DNA of 47,413 nucleotides from Lachnospiraceae bacterium (GTDB lineage: Bacteria > Bacillota > Clostridia > Lachnospirales > Lachnospiraceae). Made by a program: the position numbers and the translations under genes. The DNA lies in NCBI GenBank assembly GCA_017424235.1, contig JAFPAQ010000047.1, positions 1-47,413 on the forward strand, written 5' to 3'. Numbering within the stretch: the first letter of the stretch is position 1; each line of letters opens with the position of its first letter. Shown here in pieces: positions 1 through 7,884 of this stretch. A model generated the notes under the pieces. That model was not told the origin of the DNA and searched no databases. It saw nothing but the letters and a program-made list of their open reading frames with translations.

Positions 1-1
1 G

Positions 2-1606
2 TCAGGATTACAACAGCAAGCGATACAGACCTTACAATCAACCGTTACAGCGGTTAAGACTGCTTATGTGAATCTGAATGATGGAGATTTCTATGTAGAT
101 GAAAATGGTAACTTTATGAAGGGTGATTATAATATCACAGAACATATGGCTACAATTGATGAATATACAGATGGATTGGTTACAGATGTAACCTTATTCT
201 TTGGCGATACTCGTATGGCAACTTCTCTTTTGGATACATCAGGAAACCGAATTCTTGGTACACAGGCTGTTGCACAGGTAATAGAAACCGTATTAAATAA
301 AGGGCAGGAGTTTACTTCTTATGATACAACCATTAACAATCAGAATTATTACTGCTATTATACACCACTAGAGAATCCAGATGGTTCTATCATCGGTATG
401 GTATTTGCAGGTCAGCCTAGTGAAGAGATAGATTCTTTTATTAAGGAGAAGACGACAAATGTTACAACGATGGCAATTCTATGTGCTGTTATCATTGCTA
501 TTATAGTAATGTTTATTTCCAAGAGAATTGTAAAAATATTAATGGGTATGGAATATCTTGTTAATGAGCTTGCAGAAGGTAACCTGACATGTGAAATGGA
601 TGCAAAGATATTAAAGCGTAGGGATGAATTCGGTCACAGTGCGCAGGTAATGGCTAAGCTACAGGAAGAACTTCGTGAAATCATTGGTCATATTCAGGAA
701 TCAGCAGGTCAAGTTTTGAAAGATGGAAATAAACTGGAAGGTATTGCAGTTCAGGCTAGTACCACTGCAGAAGAGGTAAGCTCTGCGGTTGAAGATATCT
801 CCAAGGGCGCCCAGTCACAGGCAGAGGATACCGAGGTTGCAACGACACAGGTTAATCAAATGGGCGATTTGATTCAGGCAATTGTAGATAATGTGGCAAG
901 ATTGAATGAAACCTCTTTAACCACGCAGACAACCGGTGAAGCATCTGCTGAGACAATGAAGGAGCTTAGCGAATATAATGACAGAACAGTAGAGGCAATT
1001 TATAAGGTATCTGATAATGTTAAGGCGACCGATGACTCTGTAAATGAAATTGCAGCGGCAGTTGAATTAATTACTAATATTGCAAGTCAGACCAATCTCT
1101 TATCTCTGAATGCATCAATTGAGGCAGCAAGAGCAGGAGAGGCAGGAAGAGGCTTTGCGGTTGTAGCTTCTGAGATTTCCAAGCTTTCTGATGAATCGAA
1201 TGCTTCTGCAAAAAAGATACAGGATATAATTCAGGAATTAGCAAGTGATTCCAAGAATTCGATGGCTTTAATGGAAGAGGTAAAGCATACCCTGCAGCAA
1301 CAGCAGGAGAAGCTTACTGCAACGAAGAATCAGTTCGAAGATGTTATTACAGATATCGAAATATCCAGAAGAGATACCAATACCATCAATGAGCAGACAA
1401 AAGAATGTGATAATGCAAGACAGGCAGTTGTTGGAATTATCGAGAATCTGTCAGCAATATCTGAAGAAAATGCAGCTGCAACACAGCAGACCACAGCTTC
1501 TATGGAAGAATTGAATGCGACAATCAGTCTGGTTGCAAATTCAGCAACAACTTTAAAGGATTTAGCAGTTTCTTTAGATGAAGATATCAAGTTCTTTAAG
1601 TTATAA
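2..1606 (+). CDS. Methyl-accepting chemotaxis protein, 5' end outside the window
   Basis: Membrane chemoreceptor that senses extracellular ligands and controls the CheA kinase. The frame is open to the window edge with no stop, so the N terminus and first membrane helix are missing; the GTG at 68 is only an internal codon. The visible order is an extracellular single-Cache (sCache_3-like) part with the segment ending near [18 protein letters not shown], a transmembrane helix (about 455-540), a HAMP linker ([13 protein letters not shown]) and a long coiled-coil signalling domain. The hairpin tip is recognisable from [18 protein letters not shown] and [18 protein letters not shown]. No CheR pentapeptide tether is visible at the C terminus (ends FFKL). 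It is followed at once by a terminator, so it is the last gene of its transcript. Ligand unknown. Confidence 0.93.
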   Translation, partial: SGLQQQAIQTLQSTVTAVKTAYVNLNDGDFYVDENGNFMKGDYNITEHMATIDEYTDGLVTDVTLFFGDTRMATSLLDTSGNRILGTQAVAQVIETVLNKGQEFTSYDTTINNQNYYCYYTPLENPDGSIIGMVFAGQPSEEIDSFIKEKTTNVTTMAILCAVIIAIIVMFISKRIVKILMGMEYLVNELAEGNLTCEMDAKILKRRDEFGHSAQVMAKLQEELREIIGHIQESAGQVLKDGNKLEGIAVQASTTAEEVSSAVEDISKGAQSQAEDTEVATTQVNQMGDLIQAIVDNVARLNETSLTTQTTGEASAETMKELSEYNDRTVEAIYKVSDNVKATDDSVNEIAAAVELITNIASQTNLLSLNASIEAARAGEAGRGFAVVASEISKLSDESNASAKKIQDIIQELASDSKNSMALMEEVKHTLQQQQEKLTATKNQFEDVITDIEISRRDTNTINEQTKECDNARQAVVGIIENLSAISEENAAATQQTTASMEELNATISLVANSATTLKDLAVSLDEDIKFFKL

Positions 1607-1616
1607 GAAAATCATA

Positions 1617-1652
1617 AAGAGGTTAGTGCATTTGCGCTAACCTCTTATTTTT
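1617..1652 (+). terminator. Rho-independent terminator after the chemoreceptor gene
   Basis: AAGAGGTTAG pairs with CTAACCTCTT around a short GC-containing loop and is followed by ATTTTT. The left flank is A-rich enough for the same hairpin to work for the minus-strand frame ending at 1651. Confidence 0.85.
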
Positions 1653-1848
1653 AATCATATGTTCTACGAAAAGTAGAGTGTTTTCTTTTTTTATATGCTT
1701 TTCTTTTTCGTTTCATCTGCTGACGTTGTCTTTTTGCAGCCCGGCGGGCATTCTTTTTTGCAATTCTGTTATCTCTGATACGCTGTTTCCTTCGTTTGCT
1801 GCTCTGCCCTCTTGGAGAGAAGCTGTAACGTAAGCGCAATGTATCCAA
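1651..1848 (-). CDS. Possible small basic protein, or the C-terminal remnant of one
   Basis: Reading frame of up to 65 residues in which about half of the residues are Lys or Arg (for example KKNARRAAKRQRQQMKRKRK). The only start is TTG and no Shine-Dalgarno site precedes it; a stop lies seven codons further upstream. It ends directly against the bidirectional terminator at 1617-1652, as a real minus-strand gene would. Its 5' end overlaps the start of the plus-strand TOPRIM fragment, so this is probably a junction of two truncated genes. A basic nucleic-acid-binding tail is possible; function unknown. Confidence 0.25.
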   Translation of the reverse strand: MDTLRLRYSFSPRGQSSKRRKQRIRDNRIAKKNARRAAKRQRQQMKRKRKAYKKRKHSTFRRTYD

Positions 1849-2567
1849 TATATGAAACTTATACGGGAGCTAATTTTCCAATGAAAGTTATGATTAAAAT
1901 GGATGGAATTGATACTTTAAATGCAAAGCTAATTTCATATGCGAGAGCGTTGGAAGATATTATTCCCTCTTCATGTCCATGGTTACTTATTCGAGATACT
2001 GACTGTGTGCCGGTAAACAAGAAAGTGATGGCAGGAAATGATGATAAAAAAGATGTAGATACAAATGGTGCTGATTTTAAGGTTGTGTTTCAAAATGGAT
2101 ATGGAGTTGAATCGACTTTTGTATCTGAACCAGATAAATTGGCAAGGATGCTTAGCAGTTACTATTCGCTATCGACTAGTGATATAAGTATTTTACAAAA
2201 TAAGATTTTGGAGATTAATACGAGTTATCAAAACAAGGTTATGAACATTTTGGAGGATGTTCATAAAGAATTGAAAAAGCATTTTGAACGTCAGATTAAG
2301 AAAAGATCTGGGAGAGTATATCAAAAATTAAAATTTGAAGATATGCTTTCGCAGATAACGGATACAAATATTCAGTACATTATGACAAAACCCATCAAGG
2401 ATATGTATTTGAAAGATATACATGAAAGTGTTGAAACAATGTATGGTAGTTGTTTAGTACCTAAATTGGATCATAGAAGTATCTTTGTATACTACTATTC
2501 ATGGATGTCAAATATAGACGATATGTTTCTATCTCATAAGTTAATGCTTGATAAAATATATCAATAG
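1839..2567 (+). pseudogene. C-terminal fragment of an OLD-family (TOPRIM) nuclease-like protein
   Basis: About 242 residues without an N-terminal ABC-type ATPase domain. OLD-family proteins normally carry that ATPase followed by a TOPRIM nuclease and are often anti-phage or mobile-element cargo. The readable TOPRIM signs are the acidic strand LLIRDTDCVP (a DxD motif) and, after a spacer, NGYGVESTFVSEPDKLARML, which sits where OLD proteins have their conserved glutamate/helix segment. The rest is helical. ATG 1839 has a poorly spaced GGAGAG; a TTG at 1812 would add nine residues. Immediately upstream lies the minus-strand basic fragment, so the ATPase half was probably lost by rearrangement. 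The family assignment rests on motif layout only. Confidence 0.45.
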
Positions 2568-2663
2568 AGATATTTACAAGGTGTGAGATAGGTGTAATCT
2601 AGAAGTGCTTTTCTACTAACAGGTCATCGACGAGAGGAGTAAAATATTTTGTGTAATTTGTCC

Positions 2664-2690
2664 AATTGGGTAAACACTGTTTACCCAATT
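2664..2690. promoter_or_regulatory. 27-bp perfect palindrome, possible operator
   Basis: Arms of 13 bases (AATTGGGTAAACA and its exact reverse complement) flank one central C. No T-run follows on either strand, so it is not a normal terminator. It ends about 20 bp upstream of the -35 box of ncRNA copy 1 and is absent upstream of copy 2, so it could be a repressor site specific to copy 1. Confidence 0.5.
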
Positions 2691-2711
2691 CAAAAATAGG
2701 TCCAAAACTCA

Positions 2712-2740
2712 TCGACATCCGACCTTACACACGATATAAT
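2712..2740 (+). promoter_or_regulatory. Promoter of ncRNA copy 1
   Basis: TCGACA (2712-2717), a 17-bp spacer, then TATAAT (2735-2740). The same -35, spacer length and -10 occur at 9210-9238, and the flank upstream of the -35 box is also partly conserved between the copies (GGTC, A-rich, CATCGACATCC). Confidence 0.8.
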
Positions 2741-3000
2741 AAAGTATAATCTAATAGAAATAAGTGCTATCATTACAACAATAATATGAGTGAATGGTAG
2801 CCATATCTTTGTTCCAAGAGGAACCAACTGGTTAAACTCTTACGTTAGCAAATCTAACATTTAGCTAACAGAGCACATTTGACAAAAGATGATTTCTATT
2901 AACTGGTTTTGATACAGAAACACAGGAAAGTTAGGGACTACAAGACTTTCCTTGATAACGAATAACATTCCTTTATGGGAAGTGATACCCACAACTCGAA

Positions 3001-3041
3001 CTCCTAAGCGCTAGTTGTGGGTTCGATTCCTATAGGGAACG
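3001..3041 (+). other. 3' half of tRNA-Arg(CCU), probable att site scar
   Basis: The block reads as anticodon loop CTCCTAA (anticodon CCT, 3001-3007), 3' anticodon strand GCGCT, a 4-nt variable loop, T-stem GTGGG, T-loop TTCGATT, T-stem CCTAT, acceptor AGGGAAC and discriminator G. The 5' anticodon strand needed (AGCGC) is absent; TCGAA stands there instead, so this is not a complete tRNA. Integrases of phages and integrative elements commonly recombine in the 3' half of tRNA genes and leave such a duplicate at one end. The upstream CCCACAACT can pair with AGTTGTGGG, and ATTCCTT nearly pairs with the acceptor, which may be chance. Confidence 0.6.
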
Positions 3042-3048
3042 CTCATTA

Positions 3049-3083
3049 AGCAGTAATGACTAGAAAATCATTGCTGCTTTTTT
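3049..3083 (+). terminator. Rho-independent terminator after the tRNA-Arg half
   Basis: AGCAGTAATGA pairs with TCATTGCTGCT (8-nt loop), followed by six T. It probably belonged to the tRNA gene originally and now ends ncRNA copy 1. Confidence 0.85.
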
Positions 3084-3112
3084 CATGCAAAAACAGCATT
3101 TTCGGTGACAAA

Positions 3113-3199
3113 TTTGTCAGCGAAATGTGTCATGGAGAACTGATTTTGTCAGCGAAAATGATTTCTTGTCAGCAGTCCATATTTTTCAAAACTGTCAGC
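3113..3199 (+). repeat. TGTCAGC direct-repeat cluster, possible transposon end
   Basis: TTTGTCAGCGAAA occurs exactly at 3113-3125 and 3145-3157. Shorter forms are TTGTCAGC at 3166 and TGTCAGC at 3193, and a GTGACA lies just before the first. Several spaced copies of a TGT-starting transposase site are typical of the ends of IS21- or Tn7/Mu-type elements. No transposase gene is in the window, so if this is an end it is a relic. Confidence 0.4.
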
Positions 3200-3203
3200 C
3201 ATA

Positions 3204-3232
3204 GGGGATTGTTTAAAAACAGTCCCCTTTTT
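3204..3232 (+). terminator. Strong hairpin terminator
   Basis: GGGGATTGTTT pairs with AAACAGTCCCC (one G-T) and is followed by five T. It insulates the downstream operon from the ncRNA side. Confidence 0.8.
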
Positions 3233-3351
3233 GACAGTCAGAGGTTTAATCTGTAATTATGTATGATTAAGACAAGCGGAGTACATAATTTGAGGTATAG
3301 TTTAAAGGCTGATTGATGGTGATTGAGAAGACGACCGAAGATAGAAAAGAC

Positions 3352-3380
3352 TTGAAAATACGCATATTTTAACATATAAT
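3352..3380 (+). promoter_or_regulatory. Promoter of the small-protein/pyk/Na-Pi operon
   Basis: TTGAAA (3352-3357), a 17-bp spacer and a perfect TATAAT (3375-3380), 44 bp before the first start codon. Confidence 0.7.
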
Positions 3381-3423
3381 AATTAGGGTTAATGTTGATA
3401 AAAGCAGGAAGGAGGAATCTGTA

Positions 3424-3837
3424 ATGTACCATTTATTATATGACAGGAAAAGTAATTTTAGCAGATTCTTCCTATGTTTTCTATTTATTATTACCCTTGT
3501 TGTATGCACTGCATATGACAAATCTGAGATTGAAAAGCTCGATTATACAGGTGGTTTAAATAGTGAAAGTACAATCTCATCCACGGATAGTGAGTTTTAT
3601 GAGATTATTTCGAATGAAATTACAGATTATTCTGTAATAAAAAATATTGCTTCAAAGAATTCTGCTACAGGGAGATATTCCGGTTTCAGAGCGTCCTTTG
3701 ACTATGAAATAGTAGATGAACTATTTCTTCTTATAGGCACATGTGTGCTTTTTATTCTGTATTTCTATAGAAATTTAGCTACAAGTCATCATTTTATCAT
3801 TACTTATATCCATAATCTGGATGGAATGAAACCCTAA
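3424..3837 (+). CDS. Hypothetical membrane protein, 137 aa
   Basis: Not recognised. A strong AAGGAGG lies 8 nt before the ATG. A hydrophobic stretch at about residues 15-29 ends in Cys-Thr-Ala, which could be an anchor or a poor lipoprotein signal. A second helix (about 100-117, LFLLIGTCVLFILYF) precedes a short C-terminal tail ending IHNLDGMKP. The region between is polar and Ser/Asp/Glu-rich, probably extracytoplasmic. It is the first gene after the promoter at 3352-3380 and has the same orientation as two smaller membrane proteins and pyk, so it is most likely part of that operon. Confidence 0.7.
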   Translation: MYHLLYDRKSNFSRFFLCFLFIITLVVCTAYDKSEIEKLDYTGGLNSESTISSTDSEFYEIISNEITDYSVIKNIASKNSATGRYSGFRASFDYEIVDELFLLIGTCVLFILYFYRNLATSHHFIITYIHNLDGMKP

Positions 3838-3924
3838 TCTCAATTAAATATTATTACACATTATTAGGTAAGCGCAGGATGCGTTTGCCTTATTTTGCTA
3901 TGGAAAAAAGAGATGGAGGTTATC

Positions 3925-4071
3925 ATGAAACAGATATTTTCATATTTAATTTTTGGAATTATGGCTATTATGGGTGGCGGAACTTCGTTGTTTTTGGTTA
4001 TTTCATTACCAGCGGTGATCATTTGGAAGATATACCGCAAGATTAGGTATGGATACAAGATTACAGATTGA
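3925..4071 (+). CDS. Small membrane protein, 48 aa
   Basis: ATG at 3925 preceded by GGAGG at normal spacing. One long hydrophobic segment containing GIMAIMGGGTSLFLVISLP is followed by a basic tail (WKIYRKIRYGYKITD), which predicts a single-pass protein with a cytosolic C terminus by the positive-inside rule. No known family is recognised. It lies 20 bp before another small membrane protein and upstream of pyk, so co-transcription is likely. Confidence 0.7.
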   Translation: MKQIFSYLIFGIMAIMGGGTSLFLVISLPAVIIWKIYRKIRYGYKITD

Positions 4072-4091
4072 GGATAACGGAGGAATAAAAA

Positions 4092-4262
4092 ATGCTATCA
4101 AATATAGTGGCTGCAATAATGTGCCTAATTGCTTTGGCAGGAGGAATTTTGGGATGGTGGATAGAAAACGGAGGATCGTCCGATGATTCAAACCAAAATG
4201 AAGAGGAATCAATAATTGAAACAGACGAGACTGAAAGGATAAAGGAAGATGAGAAAAACTAA
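4092..4262 (+). CDS. Small membrane protein with acidic tail, 56 aa
   Basis: ATG at 4092 follows GGAGG. The N-terminal helix contains IVAAIMCLIALAGGILGWW, followed by a very acidic tail (SSDDSNQNEEESIIE and on). The final 14 nt overlap the start of pyk in another frame, which suggests translational coupling. The contrast between the basic tail of the preceding 48-residue protein and the acidic tail here could allow the two to pair; that is inference. Function unknown. Confidence 0.7.
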   Translation: MLSNIVAAIMCLIALAGGILGWWIENGGSSDDSNQNEEESIIETDETERIKEDEKN

Positions 4263-5664
4263 GATTATTTGTACCATAGGACCTGCAAGCGAGGACGAAG
4301 AAGTTTTAGAAAAAATGTGTCAGACCGGAATGAATGTGGCAAGGCTGAACTTCTCTCATGGTTCGCATGATGAGCACTTGGAAAAAATCAAAAAGATAAA
4401 GAAGGTACGGGAAAAACTGGGATACCCGCTACCAATCATGCTTGATACCAAAGGACCTGAGTATAGAATCAGAGATTTTAAAAATGGAAAGGAAACTCTA
4501 ACTGACGGACAGGCTTTTACATTTACAACGAGAGACTTATCAGGTGACAACACTATTGTTTCTGTAAACTATGCAGATCTTGTGTCAGAACTAAAAACAG
4601 GTGACAGAATACTTGTAAACAACGGTCTTTTGATATTTGAGGTAAAGGAATTGACTGTAACAGATGTCATTTGTGAAGTTATTTCAGGTGGTGAAATATC
4701 TGACCGAAAGAGTATGAATTTTCCCAATCATGTATTCAAGGGACAATATCTTAGCGATGACGATAAGTCTGACTTACTGTTTGGTATCGAAAATGATGTT
4801 GATTTTGTAGCGGCATCATTTGTGTCAAACAAAGAAAATGTATGTGAGTTGAGAAAATTCCTGAACGAAAATGGCGGTAAGGATATTGATATTATAGCCA
4901 AGATTGAGAACAGAGCCGGCGTTGATAATATTGATGAGATATGCGAAATTGCAGACGGGATAATGGTGGCGAGAGGCGATCTTGGTGTTGAAATTCCTTT
5001 TATAGAAGTACCAGCTATTCAGAAATATCTGATTAAGAAATGTAGACTTCTCGGGAAGAGGGTTATTACGGCAACAGAAATGCTTGAATCTATGATTCAT
5101 AATCCCAGACCGACAAGGGCAGAAATATCGGATGTTGCAAATGCTGTGTATGATGGATCTTCGGCAGTAATGCTTTCCGGAGAATCCGCCGCAGGAAAGT
5201 ACCCTGTTGAAGCAGTAAGAAGCATGGCTGAGATTGCAGAGTATACAGAAAAGAATATTGATTACGTAAAAAGGTTTTATTCAACAGAATATGTCATAAG
5301 GAATAATCTGGATGCTCTTTCCCATGCAACATGCGCTATGGCTATAGATACCAAGGCAAAAGGAATCGTCATAAGTTCTATGTCGGGAATAACAGTCAGA
5401 ATGGTAAGCCGATTCAGGTGCCCGGTGGATATAATCGGTATTACTACATCCCTGAAAGCTTGGCGAAAGCTGAATCTTAGTTGGGGTGTCACTCCTGTTA
5501 TGAGTGATGAATTTGATTCGGTTGATGTTATGTTCTATCAAGCGACGCAACATGCCGTGGAAATTCTTGGTCTTGTAAGTGGAGATAACATTACACTTAC
5601 CGGTGGTCAGACTAGCAAGCAGTCCGGAAGTACCAACACGATACGTTTGGAAACAATAAAGTAA
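4249..5664 (+). CDS. pyk: Pyruvate kinase, short form
   Basis: Cytosolic glycolytic enzyme transferring phosphate from phosphoenolpyruvate to ADP. It opens with the family start KIICTIGPAS and has NFSHG, LDTKGPE, the metal/PEP-site strand IENRAGVDN, VARGDLGVEIP and the signature ATEMLESMIHNPRPTRAEISD. At 471 residues it lacks the extra C-terminal PEP-utiliser-like domain found in many Firmicutes enzymes (about 585). Departures from consensus include YDGSSAVMLSGESAAGKYP, where most enzymes have DGTD and GET. The start overlaps the preceding small gene; GAAAGGA lies 9 nt upstream. Sitting among ion-transport genes rather than beside pfk suggests a second, specialised isozyme; this is inference. 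Confidence 0.93.
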   Translation: MRKTKIICTIGPASEDEEVLEKMCQTGMNVARLNFSHGSHDEHLEKIKKIKKVREKLGYPLPIMLDTKGPEYRIRDFKNGKETLTDGQAFTFTTRDLSGDNTIVSVNYADLVSELKTGDRILVNNGLLIFEVKELTVTDVICEVISGGEISDRKSMNFPNHVFKGQYLSDDDKSDLLFGIENDVDFVAASFVSNKENVCELRKFLNENGGKDIDIIAKIENRAGVDNIDEICEIADGIMVARGDLGVEIPFIEVPAIQKYLIKKCRLLGKRVITATEMLESMIHNPRPTRAEISDVANAVYDGSSAVMLSGESAAGKYPVEAVRSMAEIAEYTEKNIDYVKRFYSTEYVIRNNLDALSHATCAMAIDTKAKGIVISSMSGITVRMVSRFRCPVDIIGITTSLKAWRKLNLSWGVTPVMSDEFDSVDVMFYQATQHAVEILGLVSGDNITLTGGQTSKQSGSTNTIRLETIK

Positions 5665-5674
5665 AGAGGGGGAC

Positions 5675-6099
5675 ATGTTTATGAATATTTTGATTCAGGT
5701 AGGTCTTCTGGCTGTTGGATTTGTATGCCTTGTTAAGGGGGCTGATGTGGAGCTGCAGGTATGACAGAAACTCTTATAGGGCTTACGATTGTTGCGATAG
5801 GGACATCCCTCCCGGAACTTGTTACATCTGCTGTTGCTGCCAGAAAGGGTGAAACAGGTATGGCAATCGGTAATGTCATAGGATCTAATATTTTTAACCT
5901 GCTATTTATCTTAGGAGTATCGGCATTGATACATCCTGTTGCAATCAATATGGCATCCGTGTATGATCTTATCATTTTGGTTGGCGTTAGCATAATATCG
6001 CTTTCTTTCGCATTCACTTCCAGAAAGATCAGTCGTATGGAAGGTGGGTTTATGCTTTTAATCTATGCTGCGGATGTTATGTTTGCGATAGTTAGATAA
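5675..6099 (+). pseudogene. Calcium/sodium antiporter (CaCA family), internally deleted
   Basis: Intact family members have about 310-340 residues with two alpha-repeats. Here the N-terminal start MFMNILIQVGLLAVGFVCLV is followed by KGAD (first alpha-repeat) and then meets a stop at 5762-5764. From about 5749 another frame gives GAAGMTETLIGLTIVAIGTS and LPELVTSAVAARKGE, the second alpha-repeat, then GNVIGSNIFN and the family C terminus. The simplest reading is that a deletion fused repeat 1 to repeat 2 out of frame, removing the middle helices. The 112-residue downstream frame (ATG 5761) cannot form the complete exchanger. It follows pyk after 10 nt in the same operon. Confidence 0.75.
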
Positions 6100-6124
6100 C
6101 CCACAGTCAAAACGGGAGGACAAT

Positions 6125-7867
6125 ATGAGCATATTTTCTATTTTTACATTATTGGGAGGGCTTGCATTTTTCATATATGGAATGAATCAGATGTCGCATA
6201 GCCTTGAGAGAATTGCCGGGAATAAAATGGAGCAATTTATAAAAAAGATGACTAAGAACCGCTTGAGTGGACTTATCATGGGTTGCATCATAACTGTAGC
6301 CATTCAGAGTTCTTCTGCTGTAACGGTAATGCTTGTTGGATTAGTTAACTCCGGGCTTATGAATATAGGTAATACTGTTGCTGTGATTATGGGATCAAAC
6401 ATTGGCACAACGATAACAGCCTGGCTTATGAGTCTAGTGGGGATTTCAAGTGACAACGTGGTTATAAAAATGCTAAAACCGGAATCATTTTCTCCGCTGC
6501 TTGCTTTTATTGGTATTGGACTTATAATGCTATCCAAACAACCTAAGAAAAAAGATATTGGAAACAGCTTTATAGGCTTTGCTATCTTGATGTACGGAAT
6601 GCTGATGATGAGCAGCTCTGTTGCGCCATTGGCTGAGTCTCCATCATTTTCTGGGCTACTGGTAAGTTTTAAAAATCCGATTCTTGGGGTCCTGACAGGG
6701 TTGGTTGTTACGGCGATTATTCAGAGTTCCGCAGCTTCTGTAGGAATGCTACAGGCAATATCCATGACAGGAAGTCTTTCCTATGGAGCCGCGATTCCTA
6801 TTATTATGGGGCAAAATATTGGAACATGCGCTACTGCTATCCTATCAAGTATAGGGGTTAGTAAAAATGCAAAGAAAGTTGCTGTCATCCACTTGTCTTT
6901 TAACCTGATAGGAACGCTATTTTTCATGGCCCTGTATTTTGGAATGCATATAATTTTTGATTTTGGATTTGTTGATAAACCAATCAATCCAATGGGAATA
7001 GCATTGTGTCACAGTATCTTCAATATTGCGACAACAGTACTTTTACTACCGTTTAGTGATCAGCTTATTATGATTGCCTCTAAAACAATAAAGACGGAAC
7101 CTGAGCGTAAGATTGCTTTTTTGGATGATAGATTATTTGAAAGACCTTCGGTTGCAATAGCCGAATGTGAAAAGTTGTCTTATGAAATGGCGGATTTATC
7201 GAAAACATCAGTAGATGAAATTGTTAATAAACTATTTGGTTATTCCGTAGAATTGGATGAGCATATAGCAGAATTGGAAAAAATGGTAGATAAATACGAA
7301 GATAGATTGGGTTCTTATCTGATGAGATTTTCAGGGAAGGAGTTATCTGTCGGTGATAGTCGGACAGTATCAAAGATACTTCATACAATAGGTGATTTTG
7401 AACGTATTAGTGATTATGCTTTAAATCTTACCGAATCTGCCAGGGAAATATCAGAAAAGCGTGTTGTGATGTCGGACAGTGCAATGAAAGAACTAGATAA
7501 ATTGGGGAAAGCTGTAGAAGAAATTGTTCAAAAGGCAATTGGAGCATATATAAGTAGTGATGTTACCATAGCAATGGAAATAGAGCCTCTTGAGCAGGTA
7601 ATAGATTTGTATACAGAGGTTATAAGGCAAAATCATGTTAGTAGACTTCAAAAAGGGGAGTGTACAATAGAAAGAGGGTTTGTTTTAGCAGATATTTTGA
7701 ATAACTACGAGAGGATTTCTGATCATTGTTCTAATATAGCGGTAGCGGTAATAGAAGCAGATTCGGATGTTTATGATCCTCATGAATATATTAGTAAATT
7801 GCGTGAAAAAGATAATTTGCAGTTTGAAAAAATGTATAATACATTCAGGCAAAAATACATGGTTTAA
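6125..7867 (+). CDS. Na+/phosphate cotransporter family protein with PhoU-like C-terminal domain
   Basis: Membrane protein of 580 residues. The two inverted repeats of the Na/Pi-cotransporter family show the QSSSAVTVMLVGLVNSG and QSSAASVGMLQAI motifs together with GSNIGTTITAW and GQNIGTCATAIL. Multiple hydrophobic helices fill residues 1-320. The C-terminal third (from about 350) is a helical, acidic PhoU-like domain (IGDFERISDYALNL, LNNYERISDHCSNIAV), as in the bacterial NptA/YjbB type. Likely role is phosphate transport, possibly regulated through the PhoU part. GGGAGGA precedes ATG 6125. Downstream yitT starts 17 nt after the stop, so the genes are co-transcribed. Confidence 0.9.
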   Translation: MSIFSIFTLLGGLAFFIYGMNQMSHSLERIAGNKMEQFIKKMTKNRLSGLIMGCIITVAIQSSSAVTVMLVGLVNSGLMNIGNTVAVIMGSNIGTTITAWLMSLVGISSDNVVIKMLKPESFSPLLAFIGIGLIMLSKQPKKKDIGNSFIGFAILMYGMLMMSSSVAPLAESPSFSGLLVSFKNPILGVLTGLVVTAIIQSSAASVGMLQAISMTGSLSYGAAIPIIMGQNIGTCATAILSSIGVSKNAKKVAVIHLSFNLIGTLFFMALYFGMHIIFDFGFVDKPINPMGIALCHSIFNIATTVLLLPFSDQLIMIASKTIKTEPERKIAFLDDRLFERPSVAIAECEKLSYEMADLSKTSVDEIVNKLFGYSVELDEHIAELEKMVDKYEDRLGSYLMRFSGKELSVGDSRTVSKILHTIGDFERISDYALNLTESAREISEKRVVMSDSAMKELDKLGKAVEEIVQKAIGAYISSDVTIAMEIEPLEQVIDLYTEVIRQNHVSRLQKGECTIERGFVLADILNNYERISDHCSNIAVAVIEADSDVYDPHEYISKLREKDNLQFEKMYNTFRQKYMV

Positions 7868-7884
7868 TAATGAAAGGAATAATA

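Larger units (their letters stand above)
2747..3083 (+). ncRNA. Candidate structured non-coding RNA, copy 1
   Basis: Its start is inferred 7 nt after the -10 box and its end from the terminator at 3049-3083. Three blocks match copy 2 (9245-9530). The first is TAATCTAATA then ATCATTAC. The second is AATGGTAGCCATA followed by a small TTCC/GGAA hairpin. The third is a 3' hairpin with arms AGGAAAG (2924) and CTTTCCT (2946) and a loop containing TAG and CAAG. GCTATCATT (2766-2774) can pair with AATGGTAGC (2793-2801). The middle (about 2825-2920) differs from copy 2 but folds locally, for example GTTAGC with GCTAAC. The longest ORF starting at the shared ATG is 13 codons, so a coding role is unlikely. 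Between the conserved 3' hairpin and the terminator lies a tRNA-Arg 3' half, so the natural 3' end may be nearer 2955. Family not recognised. Confidence 0.6.

Noticed and set aside
2943-3041. Complete tRNA or tmRNA at the tRNA-Arg half
   Set aside because: The 5' anticodon strand does not pair and the D-arm lacks consensus; the near-match of the 5' acceptor looks accidental.
3056-3256. 66-codon frame across the TGTCAGC repeats
   Set aside because: It starts inside a terminator hairpin, has no ribosome site and runs through another terminator.
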